This document shows, one piece after another, positions 8,537-15,728 of a stretch of DNA of 64,000 nucleotides. Location: positions 219,410 through 283,409 of the forward strand of contig NZ_JAIVMG010000005.1 of assembly GCF_020177335.1 (NCBI RefSeq), read 5' to 3'. The DNA comes from Stappia indica (lineage in GTDB: Bacteria > Pseudomonadota > Alphaproteobacteria > Rhizobiales > Stappiaceae). How positions within the stretch are numbered: the first letter of the stretch is position 1; every line of letters starts with the position of its first letter. Position numbers and translations under genes: made by a program. The notes under the pieces were generated by a model that saw only the letters and a list, made by a program, of their open reading frames with translations, was not told where the DNA came from and ran no database searches.

Positions 8537-9347
8537 GACAGTGAGCGATGCGCTCGGCCGCCTGGCAGACACGGGCTTCTGCGTCATCGAAGGAGCGTTG
8601 ACGCCCGATACCATCGCCGTGCTCAAGGCAGAGATCGACGCCGTTGCCGCACGCGAGCGCGCGGAGGAAACCTGCTGGTACTCCCATGGCAATCAACGCA
8701 TTTTCATGCTCGCCAACAAGGGTAAGGCCTTTCTCGACCTGATCGAGCATCCGCTTGCCCTGGCGCTTGCCCGGGCCGTTCTGGATCCGGACTGCCTGCT
8801 GTCGAGCATCACCGCCAACATCGCCAATCCGGGCAATACCTCCCAGCACCTCCACGCGGATCAGGGCTACATCCCCCTGCCCTGGCCACGGGCGGAAGTG
8901 GTCAACTTCATCTGGGTGGTCGACCCGTTTACCGAGCGGAACGGGGCAACCCGGATCATCCCGGGGTCTCACAAGTGCATGACACCGCCCGCCCCGGACG
9001 CCGAGACCCTGCCACTCTGCGCTCCGCAAGGCGCGCTTGTGTGCATGGATGGCCGGGTCTGGCACGGGACCGGCAGCAATCTCACGCAAGACATGCCCCG
9101 CCGGGGCATCTTCGCCTATTACTGCCGGCCCTATATCCGCCAGCAGGAGAACTTCACCCGCTCGCTGCGTCGTGAGTTGCTCGCCGAGTTGTCCGACACC
9201 CAGCGGAGGCTGCTCGGCTTCGATATCTGGCAGGGGCTTGGCGCGGTCAATGGCCTGCCGACCGCCTGGATGGACGGACGCCGGCGCGTCGGCCCGACCG
9301 ACGAGGACGGCCTGTTCGCTGCCGCCGCGAAGGACCCGACCCGGTGA
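8523..9347 (+). CDS. PhyH-family Fe(II)/2-oxoglutarate dioxygenase
   Basis: 274 residues. The phytanoyl-CoA dioxygenase family hydroxylates small molecules in many natural-product pathways. The metal triad is visible: HLHADQ with His111 and Asp113, and VWHGTGSN with His181. Arg193/194 in MPRRGIF is placed to bind 2-oxoglutarate. The substrate pocket segment IPLPWPRAEVVNFIWVVD is typical. The ATG at 8523 overlaps the preceding carbamoyltransferase by 14 bases; a second ATG lies at 8529. An obvious role is to install a hydroxyl that a neighbouring carbamoyltransferase then modifies, but this is inference from position. Confidence 0.88.
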   Translation: MIMDETVSDALGRLADTGFCVIEGALTPDTIAVLKAEIDAVAARERAEETCWYSHGNQRIFMLANKGKAFLDLIEHPLALALARAVLDPDCLLSSITANIANPGNTSQHLHADQGYIPLPWPRAEVVNFIWVVDPFTERNGATRIIPGSHKCMTPPAPDAETLPLCAPQGALVCMDGRVWHGTGSNLTQDMPRRGIFAYYCRPYIRQQENFTRSLRRELLAELSDTQRRLLGFDIWQGLGAVNGLPTAWMDGRRRVGPTDEDGLFAAAAKDPTR

Positions 9348-11326
9348 AGGCGATCGGCTTCAGCGGCGGACCGGACCACATCGCCTTTCCCGCCGTCGCG
9401 CCGGGCCTGTCACCGCTGTTCTTTCATGACGCGGCGGCGGCATTGGCGATTGATGGTGAGGTGCTGTTCGCAGTCGAGCAGGAGCGGCTGTCGCGACAAA
9501 AGCATACAAATGCCTTCCCGGTGGAGGCCTTGCGGGCCTGCACCGCCTTTGGCGGCCTCGCCCCTGGAGAGATCGACGCCTTCGCCTTCTTCTTCGAGGA
9601 GGCCTATTACGACCGGTCGCTGCAGGACGATTGCCGCAAGCTCGGCCTGCCCGCGCCGCCGCCGGTGCGCCAATTGCTGCGTGAGCGCCTGTCGGCGACC
9701 TTCGAGACGGAGATTGCCGACGAAAAGCTGTTTTTCATCAATCATCACAAGGCGCACGCCCTTTCCGCCTACCGCGCCTCGGGTCTCAATCACGCGCTGG
9801 TGCTGGTGGTCGACGGCAATGGCGAGGATGTATCGTCCAGCCTCTTCGATGCCCGAGGGGGCGACTTGCGCCTCCTGACCAACCATGGTGCCGCCCATTC
9901 CCTGGGGCACTTCTTTCGTCTGGCGACAAAGCTGGGCGGGTTTCGCGATTTCGAGGAATACAAGTTCATGGGGCTCGCCCCCTATGGTGATGCGGCGGCG
10001 CTGCAAACCGGGATGATGGCGCTGTTCACCCCGCTCGCCGACGGCGGCTATGAGCTGGACCTGGACGGGTTGACGGCACTGGCGGCTCGTCATCGGGTCG
10101 GCGGCAAAAGTGCGGGAATGCCGGACCGGGTGACCGCCGATTTCGCTGCCGCCGCCCAGGCGCTGCTGGAACGGGCCGTCCAACATCTCCTGGCCCCCTG
10201 GGTGGGGCGAACCGGCGCCCGCGCGCTTTGCCTTGCCGGCGGCGTTGCCCAGAACTGTGTCATGAACGCGCGCCTTGCCCGCACCGAAGACTTCGACACG
10301 GTGTTCGCCTACCCCGCCGCCTATGACGCGGGCGCGGCAATCGGCGCGGCACTGGCCGTCTCCCCTCCACCCCGCCCAGCGCCCTGCCCGACAGCAACGG
10401 CAACCGGCGCCGCTTATTCTGCCTTTCTCGGACCGGAGCTGGAGCGCGATGCGGAGATCGCGGCGGAGCTGGAGCGGTTCGGTCTGCTGGTTGAAGCGCG
10501 CCCCATCGCGGCGCCCGAAGAACGGGCCGCCGAGTGCCTGGCGGAAGGAGAGATCATCGGCTTTGCCGCCGGACGTTCGGAGTTCGGCCCCCGCGCCCTC
10601 GGGGCACGGTCCATTCTCGCCGACCCCCGCCCCAAGGAGAACTGGCAGCGGATCAACCTCGCCATCAAGCAGCGGGAAAGCTTTCGCCCCTTTGCCCCGG
10701 CGGCGCTGGCCGAGGAGGCGACGGCGCTGTTCGACACGCCCGATGCGGCACTGAACCTCGACCACATGACCTTCGTCAGCCGCGTCCGCCCGGTTCACCA
10801 GGCCCAGCTCGGCGCAGTCACCCATGTGGATGGCAGCGCGCGGCTGCAGACCGTGGCGGCCTCCTCCAACCCCGCACTTTACAGCCTTATCAGCGCCTTC
10901 AAGGCGCGGACCGGCTGCCCGGTTCTGCTCAACACCTCCTTCAACAACAGTCACGAGCCCATCGTCCAGAGCGCCAGGGACGCACTGCGCACCTTCCTCA
11001 CCACCGAACTGGATTGCCTGTTCGTCGGCGGCTTCGAGGTCCGCAAGGCCGGCGCGCTGATCGACCATCTCCCGGCCCTGCGCTGGCGCCTCGATCCCTG
11101 GGTCGAGATCACAAAGGAAGACGCGGAGCAGGTGACCCTGACCCGGGCCGGGCGGTATCGCACCACCCTGCCCGCCCCCTTGTTCGCAATGCTGCTTGAG
11201 CCGGAGGAAAATGGCGCGCGCGGGTCGCAGTCCCCCAGACAAGCAGACCAGGACCAACACCAGATTGCCGACGCGGTCGCAACGCTCTGGCGGCAACGGT
11301 TCATCGACGTGCATCATGCGTGCTGA
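9344..11326 (+). CDS. Carbamoyltransferase, NodU/TobZ family (third of three, with C-terminal extension)
   Basis: 660 residues, about 90-100 longer than the two upstream paralogues. It begins with GTG at 9344, overlapping the PhyH stop (GTGA). Motifs: FFHDAAAALA, EQERLSRQKHT, HHKAH (His134, His138), VVDGNGED (Asp157), LAGGVAQNCVMN, YDAGAAIGAAL, RSEFGPRALGARS, IKQRESFRPFAP, THVDGSARLQ and NTSFNNSHEP. The core resembles classical NodU-type enzymes more than the first two do. After the last core motif about 80 further residues follow (from about DHLPALRWRLDPW), ending in a Gln-rich linker and a short helix. I do not recognise this extension. It may hold a carrier or partner contact. Confidence 0.9.
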   Translation: MKAIGFSGGPDHIAFPAVAPGLSPLFFHDAAAALAIDGEVLFAVEQERLSRQKHTNAFPVEALRACTAFGGLAPGEIDAFAFFFEEAYYDRSLQDDCRKLGLPAPPPVRQLLRERLSATFETEIADEKLFFINHHKAHALSAYRASGLNHALVLVVDGNGEDVSSSLFDARGGDLRLLTNHGAAHSLGHFFRLATKLGGFRDFEEYKFMGLAPYGDAAALQTGMMALFTPLADGGYELDLDGLTALAARHRVGGKSAGMPDRVTADFAAAAQALLERAVQHLLAPWVGRTGARALCLAGGVAQNCVMNARLARTEDFDTVFAYPAAYDAGAAIGAALAVSPPPRPAPCPTATATGAAYSAFLGPELERDAEIAAELERFGLLVEARPIAAPEERAAECLAEGEIIGFAAGRSEFGPRALGARSILADPRPKENWQRINLAIKQRESFRPFAPAALAEEATALFDTPDAALNLDHMTFVSRVRPVHQAQLGAVTHVDGSARLQTVAASSNPALYSLISAFKARTGCPVLLNTSFNNSHEPIVQSARDALRTFLTTELDCLFVGGFEVRKAGALIDHLPALRWRLDPWVEITKEDAEQVTLTRAGRYRTTLPAPLFAMLLEPEENGARGSQSPRQADQDQHQIADAVATLWRQRFIDVHHAC

Positions 11327-12248
11327 CGCGGCCGCCACGGAGGAGGTTCGGCGCTGGGCGACGAGACTTGTCGGCAGCGCCCCGGACCGGCTGACCCGCC
11401 TTGCCGGCGGTCAGGGCTCGGGATCGGATGTGTTCCGCGCCGACTGGACTGACCTGCCCGCGAAAGCCCGCCCCCTTGTCATCCGCCGCCATGGCGACCG
11501 GCAATGGCTTGCGCGGGAACCCGACCTGCCAGAGCGGGAAGCCCGGATGCTGGGTTTCGCGGCGGCAAGCGGCCTGCCCGCACCGCGCCTTGTCGGGCAG
11601 ATATCCGCCCCCTCGCCAATGCTCGCCATGACCGCCCTGCCCGGGCGGACGATCCCGCCGCGCCATCTCACGGCGGCGCATCTGGACTGCGCCGCGCGTG
11701 CTGCCCGGCACCTGCATCAAGTGCCGATCCCGCAGGAACAGCGGGCGACGCTCCCCCGCTATGCACCGCATTACATCACCGGAACGCTGCCCATCCTCGC
11801 CCCGGACTGGAGCCATCGGCCGGAGATCTGGCGCCGCGCCATCGAGCTCTACTTTCTCTGGCCAGAGGATTTGGAACACGGCAGCCACGGTCCCCATCTG
11901 GTGCACAGGGACTTTCACTTCGGCAACCTTCTGTTCGAGGGCGAGGCGCTTTGCGGCGTCGTCGACTGGGTCACCTCCTGTATCGGCGACCCGCAGGCCG
12001 ACATCGGCCACATGCGCTGGAATCTGGTGCATGACCTCGGCTTTGACGCCGCCGACCGTTTCACCGCGCTTTATTGCGAAGGCAGCGGCGCCGCGCCCTA
12101 CCACCGGAAGTGGGATCTTTATGCGCTCGTCGGCGCCCTGCCCGACCTGCCGCCGCTTCCCCTTGAAGTCCGCTCCCGACTGGAGGCCTTTCTGGCCGAA
12201 ACCCTGAATGTGCTTGAAGGAACCACGCCATGGAGGGAGCAGCCATGA
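11316..12248 (+). CDS. Aminoglycoside phosphotransferase (APH)-like small-molecule kinase
   Basis: 310 residues from the ATG at 11316, which overlaps the preceding stop by 11 bases. The APH/choline-kinase fold is shown by RLAGGQGSGSDVFR (nucleotide loop, about 28-41), the catalytic loop HRDFHFGN (197-204, Asp199 and Asn204) and VVDWVTS with the metal-binding Asp217. The beta-3 region is PLVIRRHG, with Arg57/Arg58 where a Lys is usual. Known members phosphorylate aminoglycosides, choline, homoserine or sugars. Here it probably phosphorylates an intermediate, as protection of the producing cell or as activation. It is paired with a SurE-like phosphatase that overlaps it by four bases. Confidence 0.85.
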   Translation: MRADAAATEEVRRWATRLVGSAPDRLTRLAGGQGSGSDVFRADWTDLPAKARPLVIRRHGDRQWLAREPDLPEREARMLGFAAASGLPAPRLVGQISAPSPMLAMTALPGRTIPPRHLTAAHLDCAARAARHLHQVPIPQEQRATLPRYAPHYITGTLPILAPDWSHRPEIWRRAIELYFLWPEDLEHGSHGPHLVHRDFHFGNLLFEGEALCGVVDWVTSCIGDPQADIGHMRWNLVHDLGFDAADRFTALYCEGSGAAPYHRKWDLYALVGALPDLPPLPLEVRSRLEAFLAETLNVLEGTTPWREQP

Positions 12249-12982
12249 CGGGTGCCCCCATTGCCGTGACCTGCGACGACGGGGTCGACGCGCCGGGCTT
12301 CGCCGCACTGATCGGCGCTCTGCGCAAGGGAGGTTGGCCGCTCCGGGCCGGGGCGACGACCCGCTCCTGGCCGAGCAACGGCACGGCCACGGGCTTTGCC
12401 GCACCGGAAGACCTTGATCATGCACGCTTCGATCTGGCGGAGGTGGCCGGGATCAGGTGCCGGGTCCATGACGCCGCGCCCGCCTTTGTCGCCCGGTGCC
12501 TGCTTGCCGGCGCGAGCGAGGACGCCCCGGCACCGCGTCTCCTGATCGCCGGGGTCAATGCGGGACCGAACGTCGGCCGCGACCTCATTCATTCGGGAAC
12601 CTTCGGCGCGGCCCTCACCGCCATGTGGCTTGGCCTTCCGGCCATCGCCGTCAGTCTCGACGATGTTCATTCGGTCGATGAGCGCAACCCCGGACCGCTG
12701 CGATACGATCTGGCGGCCCGGGTCGCGGCGCTGGCGCTTGGCTCTCTGCTTGACGCACCAGCGCCACATCTTGTGAACCTCAACATTCCCAATTCGATAT
12801 CCTCGGACCGCGCCCGCTTTCATGCCGCGACGCCGCATCCGGGCGACGGATCGGGCCTCGACGGCGATATCGACGCCTTGAGGCGCGGTCTGGTGGCCGT
12901 CTCGGTCTTTCGCGGGCGCGACCTTTCCTGCGACGGGCAGGAGAGCCGCGATCTGGCGGCGGCCCTTGGCCGCTCCTGGTAG
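12245..12982 (+). CDS. SurE-like metallophosphatase
   Basis: 245 residues from the ATG at 12245, which overlaps the kinase stop (ATGA) and has GGAGG at 12232-12236. SurE proteins are metal-dependent 5'/3'-nucleotidases and polyphosphatases. The metal site is visible: CDDG with Asp11/Asp12 for the usual NDDG, a Ser near residue 41-44, and GVNAGPNVG with Asn105. HSGTFGAALTAMWLGLPAIAVSL is the usual SurE core and is slightly altered. The leading Asn-to-Cys change in NDDG and the location in a biosynthetic operon suggest a pathway phosphatase rather than the housekeeping survival protein. Directly after the kinase, it could remove a protecting phosphate at the end of the pathway. Confidence 0.85.
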   Translation: MTGAPIAVTCDDGVDAPGFAALIGALRKGGWPLRAGATTRSWPSNGTATGFAAPEDLDHARFDLAEVAGIRCRVHDAAPAFVARCLLAGASEDAPAPRLLIAGVNAGPNVGRDLIHSGTFGAALTAMWLGLPAIAVSLDDVHSVDERNPGPLRYDLAARVAALALGSLLDAPAPHLVNLNIPNSISSDRARFHAATPHPGDGSGLDGDIDALRRGLVAVSVFRGRDLSCDGQESRDLAAALGRSW

Positions 12983-12987
12983 GGCGA

Positions 12988-14229
12988 TCAGGCCACGCAG
13001 GCGCTAGCCACCTCCGCGAAGGCGTTCCGCGCGGCGGCGACCGTCCCGGCGATATCCTCCTCGGTCATCGCCAGGCAGGTGAACCAGTGATGGGCCGGAT
13101 GCAGCAGGACGCCACGCTTCAGCATCGCCTTGCAGAAGGTCCGCATCGCCGCCTGATCGAGCGCGGGATCGCCGTGGTCGAAGCGCAGGAAGGGCATGAC
13201 GGGCAATCCGGCCGGGCGGGCCGGCACACGGGCCTCGCTTGCGGCCCGGGCAAGACCATCGGACAGCGCCTGCCCCAGCGACCAGAGCCGCCGGTAGGGA
13301 GCGCCGCCCTCCAGCCGGTCGAGGGTCGCATGGGCTGCGGCGAAACCATCGGCGCCGCGAAAGAACACCGAGGAGGCGGACACATCCGCCATGCCCTGCA
13401 TGATCGCACGCCGACCGGCAACGGCGGAGATCGCGTGCCCGTTCGCCATCGCCTTGCTGAGGCAGACAAGATCGGCGGCAATGCCGAAATGGCTCTGCGC
13501 GCCCCCGGGGGCCAGCCGAAAGCCGGTGCGCACCTCGTCAAACACCAGCGGAATGCCGTGATGATCGCAGGCCGCCCGAACCGCCTCCAGAAACCCCGGT
13601 TCCGGCGGATCGATTTCAACCGGCATCATGATGACACAGGCGACCGCCTCGCCATCGCGCTGCAAGCGGGCCACCAAACCCTCGGCATCATTGTAGGTGA
13701 ACGCTGCGGTTCGCGCGCGCACCTCCGCCGGTATGCCGCCGGGACGCGGCGCGCACCAGTCATGCCAGCCATGATAGCCCCAGCGCAGCACCAGATCGCG
13801 TTTCCGGTAGGCCCGGCATAGGCGCACGGCGAGCGAGGTGGCATCGGACCCGGTCTTCAGGAAGGCAGCCATCTCCGCCCCGGGAACCGTTCGCACCAGC
13901 CGTTCGGCCAGTGTCACCTGGCTCTCAAGATGCAGGGATGGCGCAACTCCATCGGCCAGCGCTGCCGTGACAGCGGCGGAAACCTGCGGATCGGCATGGC
14001 CAAGCACCACCGAGCCGAAGCCTTGCAGGAAGTCGAGATAGCGGTTGCCGTCGACGTCCTCGACATGCGCGCCCGAGGCACGCCGGACGAAGACCGGATA
14101 GGCATCGCCCGGACCATACCCGGCGGACAGCACGCCTGCTCGGCCCTGAAACGACGCATCCACGGCCTGGGCCCGGTCGAGCCATGCCATTCCGACCGCC
14201 AGGGATTGCGACCTCTCCCCCACCTCCAT
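12988..14229 (-). CDS. Class III PLP-dependent aminotransferase, glutamate-1-semialdehyde aminomutase-like
   Basis: 413 residues from the ATG at 14229, which has GGAGG five bases upstream; a TTG at 14268 would extend it without support. PLP contacts: FLKTGSDATSLAVRL (phosphate and ring), GYHGWHDW, FDEVRTGFR with Asp231, and the Schiff-base Lys259 in LSKAMANG. The sequence follows the HemL branch, but the context is not tetrapyrrole synthesis. It ends six bases from the convergent stop of the SurE-like gene and begins 75 bases downstream of the thioesterase at 14305, so it could belong to either locus. GSAM-like aminotransferases are frequent tailoring enzymes in sugar and amino-acid natural products. 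Confidence 0.88.
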   Translation of the reverse strand: MEVGERSQSLAVGMAWLDRAQAVDASFQGRAGVLSAGYGPGDAYPVFVRRASGAHVEDVDGNRYLDFLQGFGSVVLGHADPQVSAAVTAALADGVAPSLHLESQVTLAERLVRTVPGAEMAAFLKTGSDATSLAVRLCRAYRKRDLVLRWGYHGWHDWCAPRPGGIPAEVRARTAAFTYNDAEGLVARLQRDGEAVACVIMMPVEIDPPEPGFLEAVRAACDHHGIPLVFDEVRTGFRLAPGGAQSHFGIAADLVCLSKAMANGHAISAVAGRRAIMQGMADVSASSVFFRGADGFAAAHATLDRLEGGAPYRRLWSLGQALSDGLARAASEARVPARPAGLPVMPFLRFDHGDPALDQAAMRTFCKAMLKRGVLLHPAHHWFTCLAMTEEDIAGTVAAARNAFAEVASACVA

Positions 14230-14304
14230 CGACGCCTCCACGCGCAAGGCGCGCCCGCGAGCGAGCAAATCGCAGGACGCACAATCACAAGATGTGAAGA
14301 CACC

Positions 14305-14802
14305 TTAGCGGCGGTCCCGGGGTTTGTCTTCTCCCGACTGCACGGAACGGGCGCGAATGGCCACGCCGATGCTGCCCTCGGCGAGAACCGTGCCGGTGGC
14401 GTCCAGCACCTCGACCTGTGCCACCATACGCCGTCCGCTCCGGTGGCTGACATGACCAGTGGCGGTGAAGGGACCGCGGTCGAGCCTGCCCGGCGCAAGG
14501 TAGCGTACGGCAAGATCCGAGGTCAGGATGGTTTCGTGCGCGCCGATCAGGGTCATCGCCGCACCGCCGCCGCCCATGTCGATCAGCGAGGCGGTCACGC
14601 CGCCATGGACGAGGCCGGCAAGATTGGCGTGGCCGGCGTCGATCTCGCAGCGCAGCATCATCCGGCCGGTTGAGACCTCTGTCGGTTCGACCCGCAGCCG
14701 CTCGAAGAACCCGCCCGGCTGGCGCTGTTCAAGCCACCGCTGCGCCAGTTCGTAGCCGGTCTTGTCCGGGTCGAGCGAGAAGTCCACGGCCCGCGCCGTC
14801 AT
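14305..14802 (-). CDS. PaaI-family hotdog thioesterase
   Basis: 165 residues with the PaaI core HANLAGLVHGGVTASLIDMGGGGAAM: the short helix holds the usual HGG and the catalytic acidic residue. It probably hydrolyses an acyl- or aryl-CoA that builds up in the operon. Its ATG at 14802 overlaps the stop of the flavoprotein gene by four bases (ATGA). It is the last clear member of the leftward catabolic operon. Confidence 0.85.
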   Translation of the reverse strand: MTARAVDFSLDPDKTGYELAQRWLEQRQPGGFFERLRVEPTEVSTGRMMLRCEIDAGHANLAGLVHGGVTASLIDMGGGGAAMTLIGAHETILTSDLAVRYLAPGRLDRGPFTATGHVSHRSGRRMVAQVEVLDATGTVLAEGSIGVAIRARSVQSGEDKPRDRR

Positions 14803-15728
14803 GCGGGGACCTTCGCCGAAAGCTGCGCGATCGCCGCGCGGTATTCGGCCTCCAGCGTGGCAACGATCTCGGACACCGGCTCGATGGCGCGGCTCTTCCC
14901 GACCCCCTGGCCCGCCGCCCAGATATCGCGCCAGCGCTTGGCCACATCGCCGGAGTATTCCCGCTTGGCCGGGGCGCCCGGGCTCGCCGGGTCATAGCCC
15001 GCCGCCTCCAGGCTGGCGTTCAGCCAGGACGCAGGTGTGCCGGTCACCGCCGACGTGACGGTCAGATCGTCGATCCCCGCATCGAGCACCATCGCCTTGT
15101 AGGCCGGGGCGGCGCGGCTTTCGGTGGCGGGCAGGAAGCGGGTGCCCATGTAGACCAGATCGGCACCGGCGGCGATGGCGCCGGCAATTCCCGCGCCATC
15201 GGAGATCCCGCCGCCCACCGCGATCATCCCGCCAAAGAAACTGCGCACGGCGGAGATGAAGGCGAAGGGCGAAAGATGCCCGGTGTGACCGCCGGCACCG
15301 GTGCTGATGCAGGCCATGCCATCCACCCCCGCCTCGGCGGCCTTGCGCGCCAGCTTGAGGTTGACCACATCGGCGAACACCTTGCCGCCATAGCCCTTGA
15401 TCGTTTCCATCACCGGCTTCGGGCTGCCCAGTGCGGTGATGACCAGCGGCGGCTTGTATTCCGCCACCAGCGCCAGATCGTCGGCCAGCCGGGTATTGCT
15501 GGAATGGGTGATGAGATTGGCCGCCCAGGGCCCGTCACCCGGCTCAAGCGCCTGGGTGATCGTGCCCATCCATTCATCAAGCTCGGCGGGGGTGCGCAGG
15601 TTGGTGGTGGGAAAGGCACCGCCGATCCCGGCCTTGGCCGCCGCGATCACCAGCTCGGGCCCGGAGACAAGGAACATCGGCGCGCAGATCACCGGCAGGC
15701 GCATGGAGGCGAGAAGCGGCTCGGTCAT
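14799..15728 (-). CDS. Nitronate monooxygenase-type FMN flavoprotein
   Basis: 309 residues from the ATG at 15728 (MTEPLLASMRLPVICAPMFL), which overlaps the stop of the ligase gene. The TIM-barrel pattern of the NMO / 2-nitropropane dioxygenase / FabK-like group is clear: PVICAPM, GGAFPTTN, ACISTGAGGHTGHLSPF with the class I catalytic His region, AVGGGISDGAGIAGAIAAGADLVYMGTRF for FMN phosphate binding. The reading frame stays open upstream of 15728, but that part overlaps the ligase and is not coding. In such operons these proteins often act as enoyl-CoA or nitronate oxidoreductases; the substrate is not known. Confidence 0.88.
   Translation of the reverse strand: MTEPLLASMRLPVICAPMFLVSGPELVIAAAKAGIGGAFPTTNLRTPAELDEWMGTITQALEPGDGPWAANLITHSSNTRLADDLALVAEYKPPLVITALGSPKPVMETIKGYGGKVFADVVNLKLARKAAEAGVDGMACISTGAGGHTGHLSPFAFISAVRSFFGGMIAVGGGISDGAGIAGAIAAGADLVYMGTRFLPATESRAAPAYKAMVLDAGIDDLTVTSAVTGTPASWLNASLEAAGYDPASPGAPAKREYSGDVAKRWRDIWAAGQGVGKSRAIEPVSEIVATLEAEYRAAIAQLSAKVPA

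Noticed and set aside
9410..11338. Long leftward open frame (642 codons) opposite the third carbamoyltransferase
   Set aside because: It is a shadow of the plus-strand gene in high-GC DNA; the translation is Gly/Arg/Gln-rich without family motifs, while the plus strand has all the family blocks.
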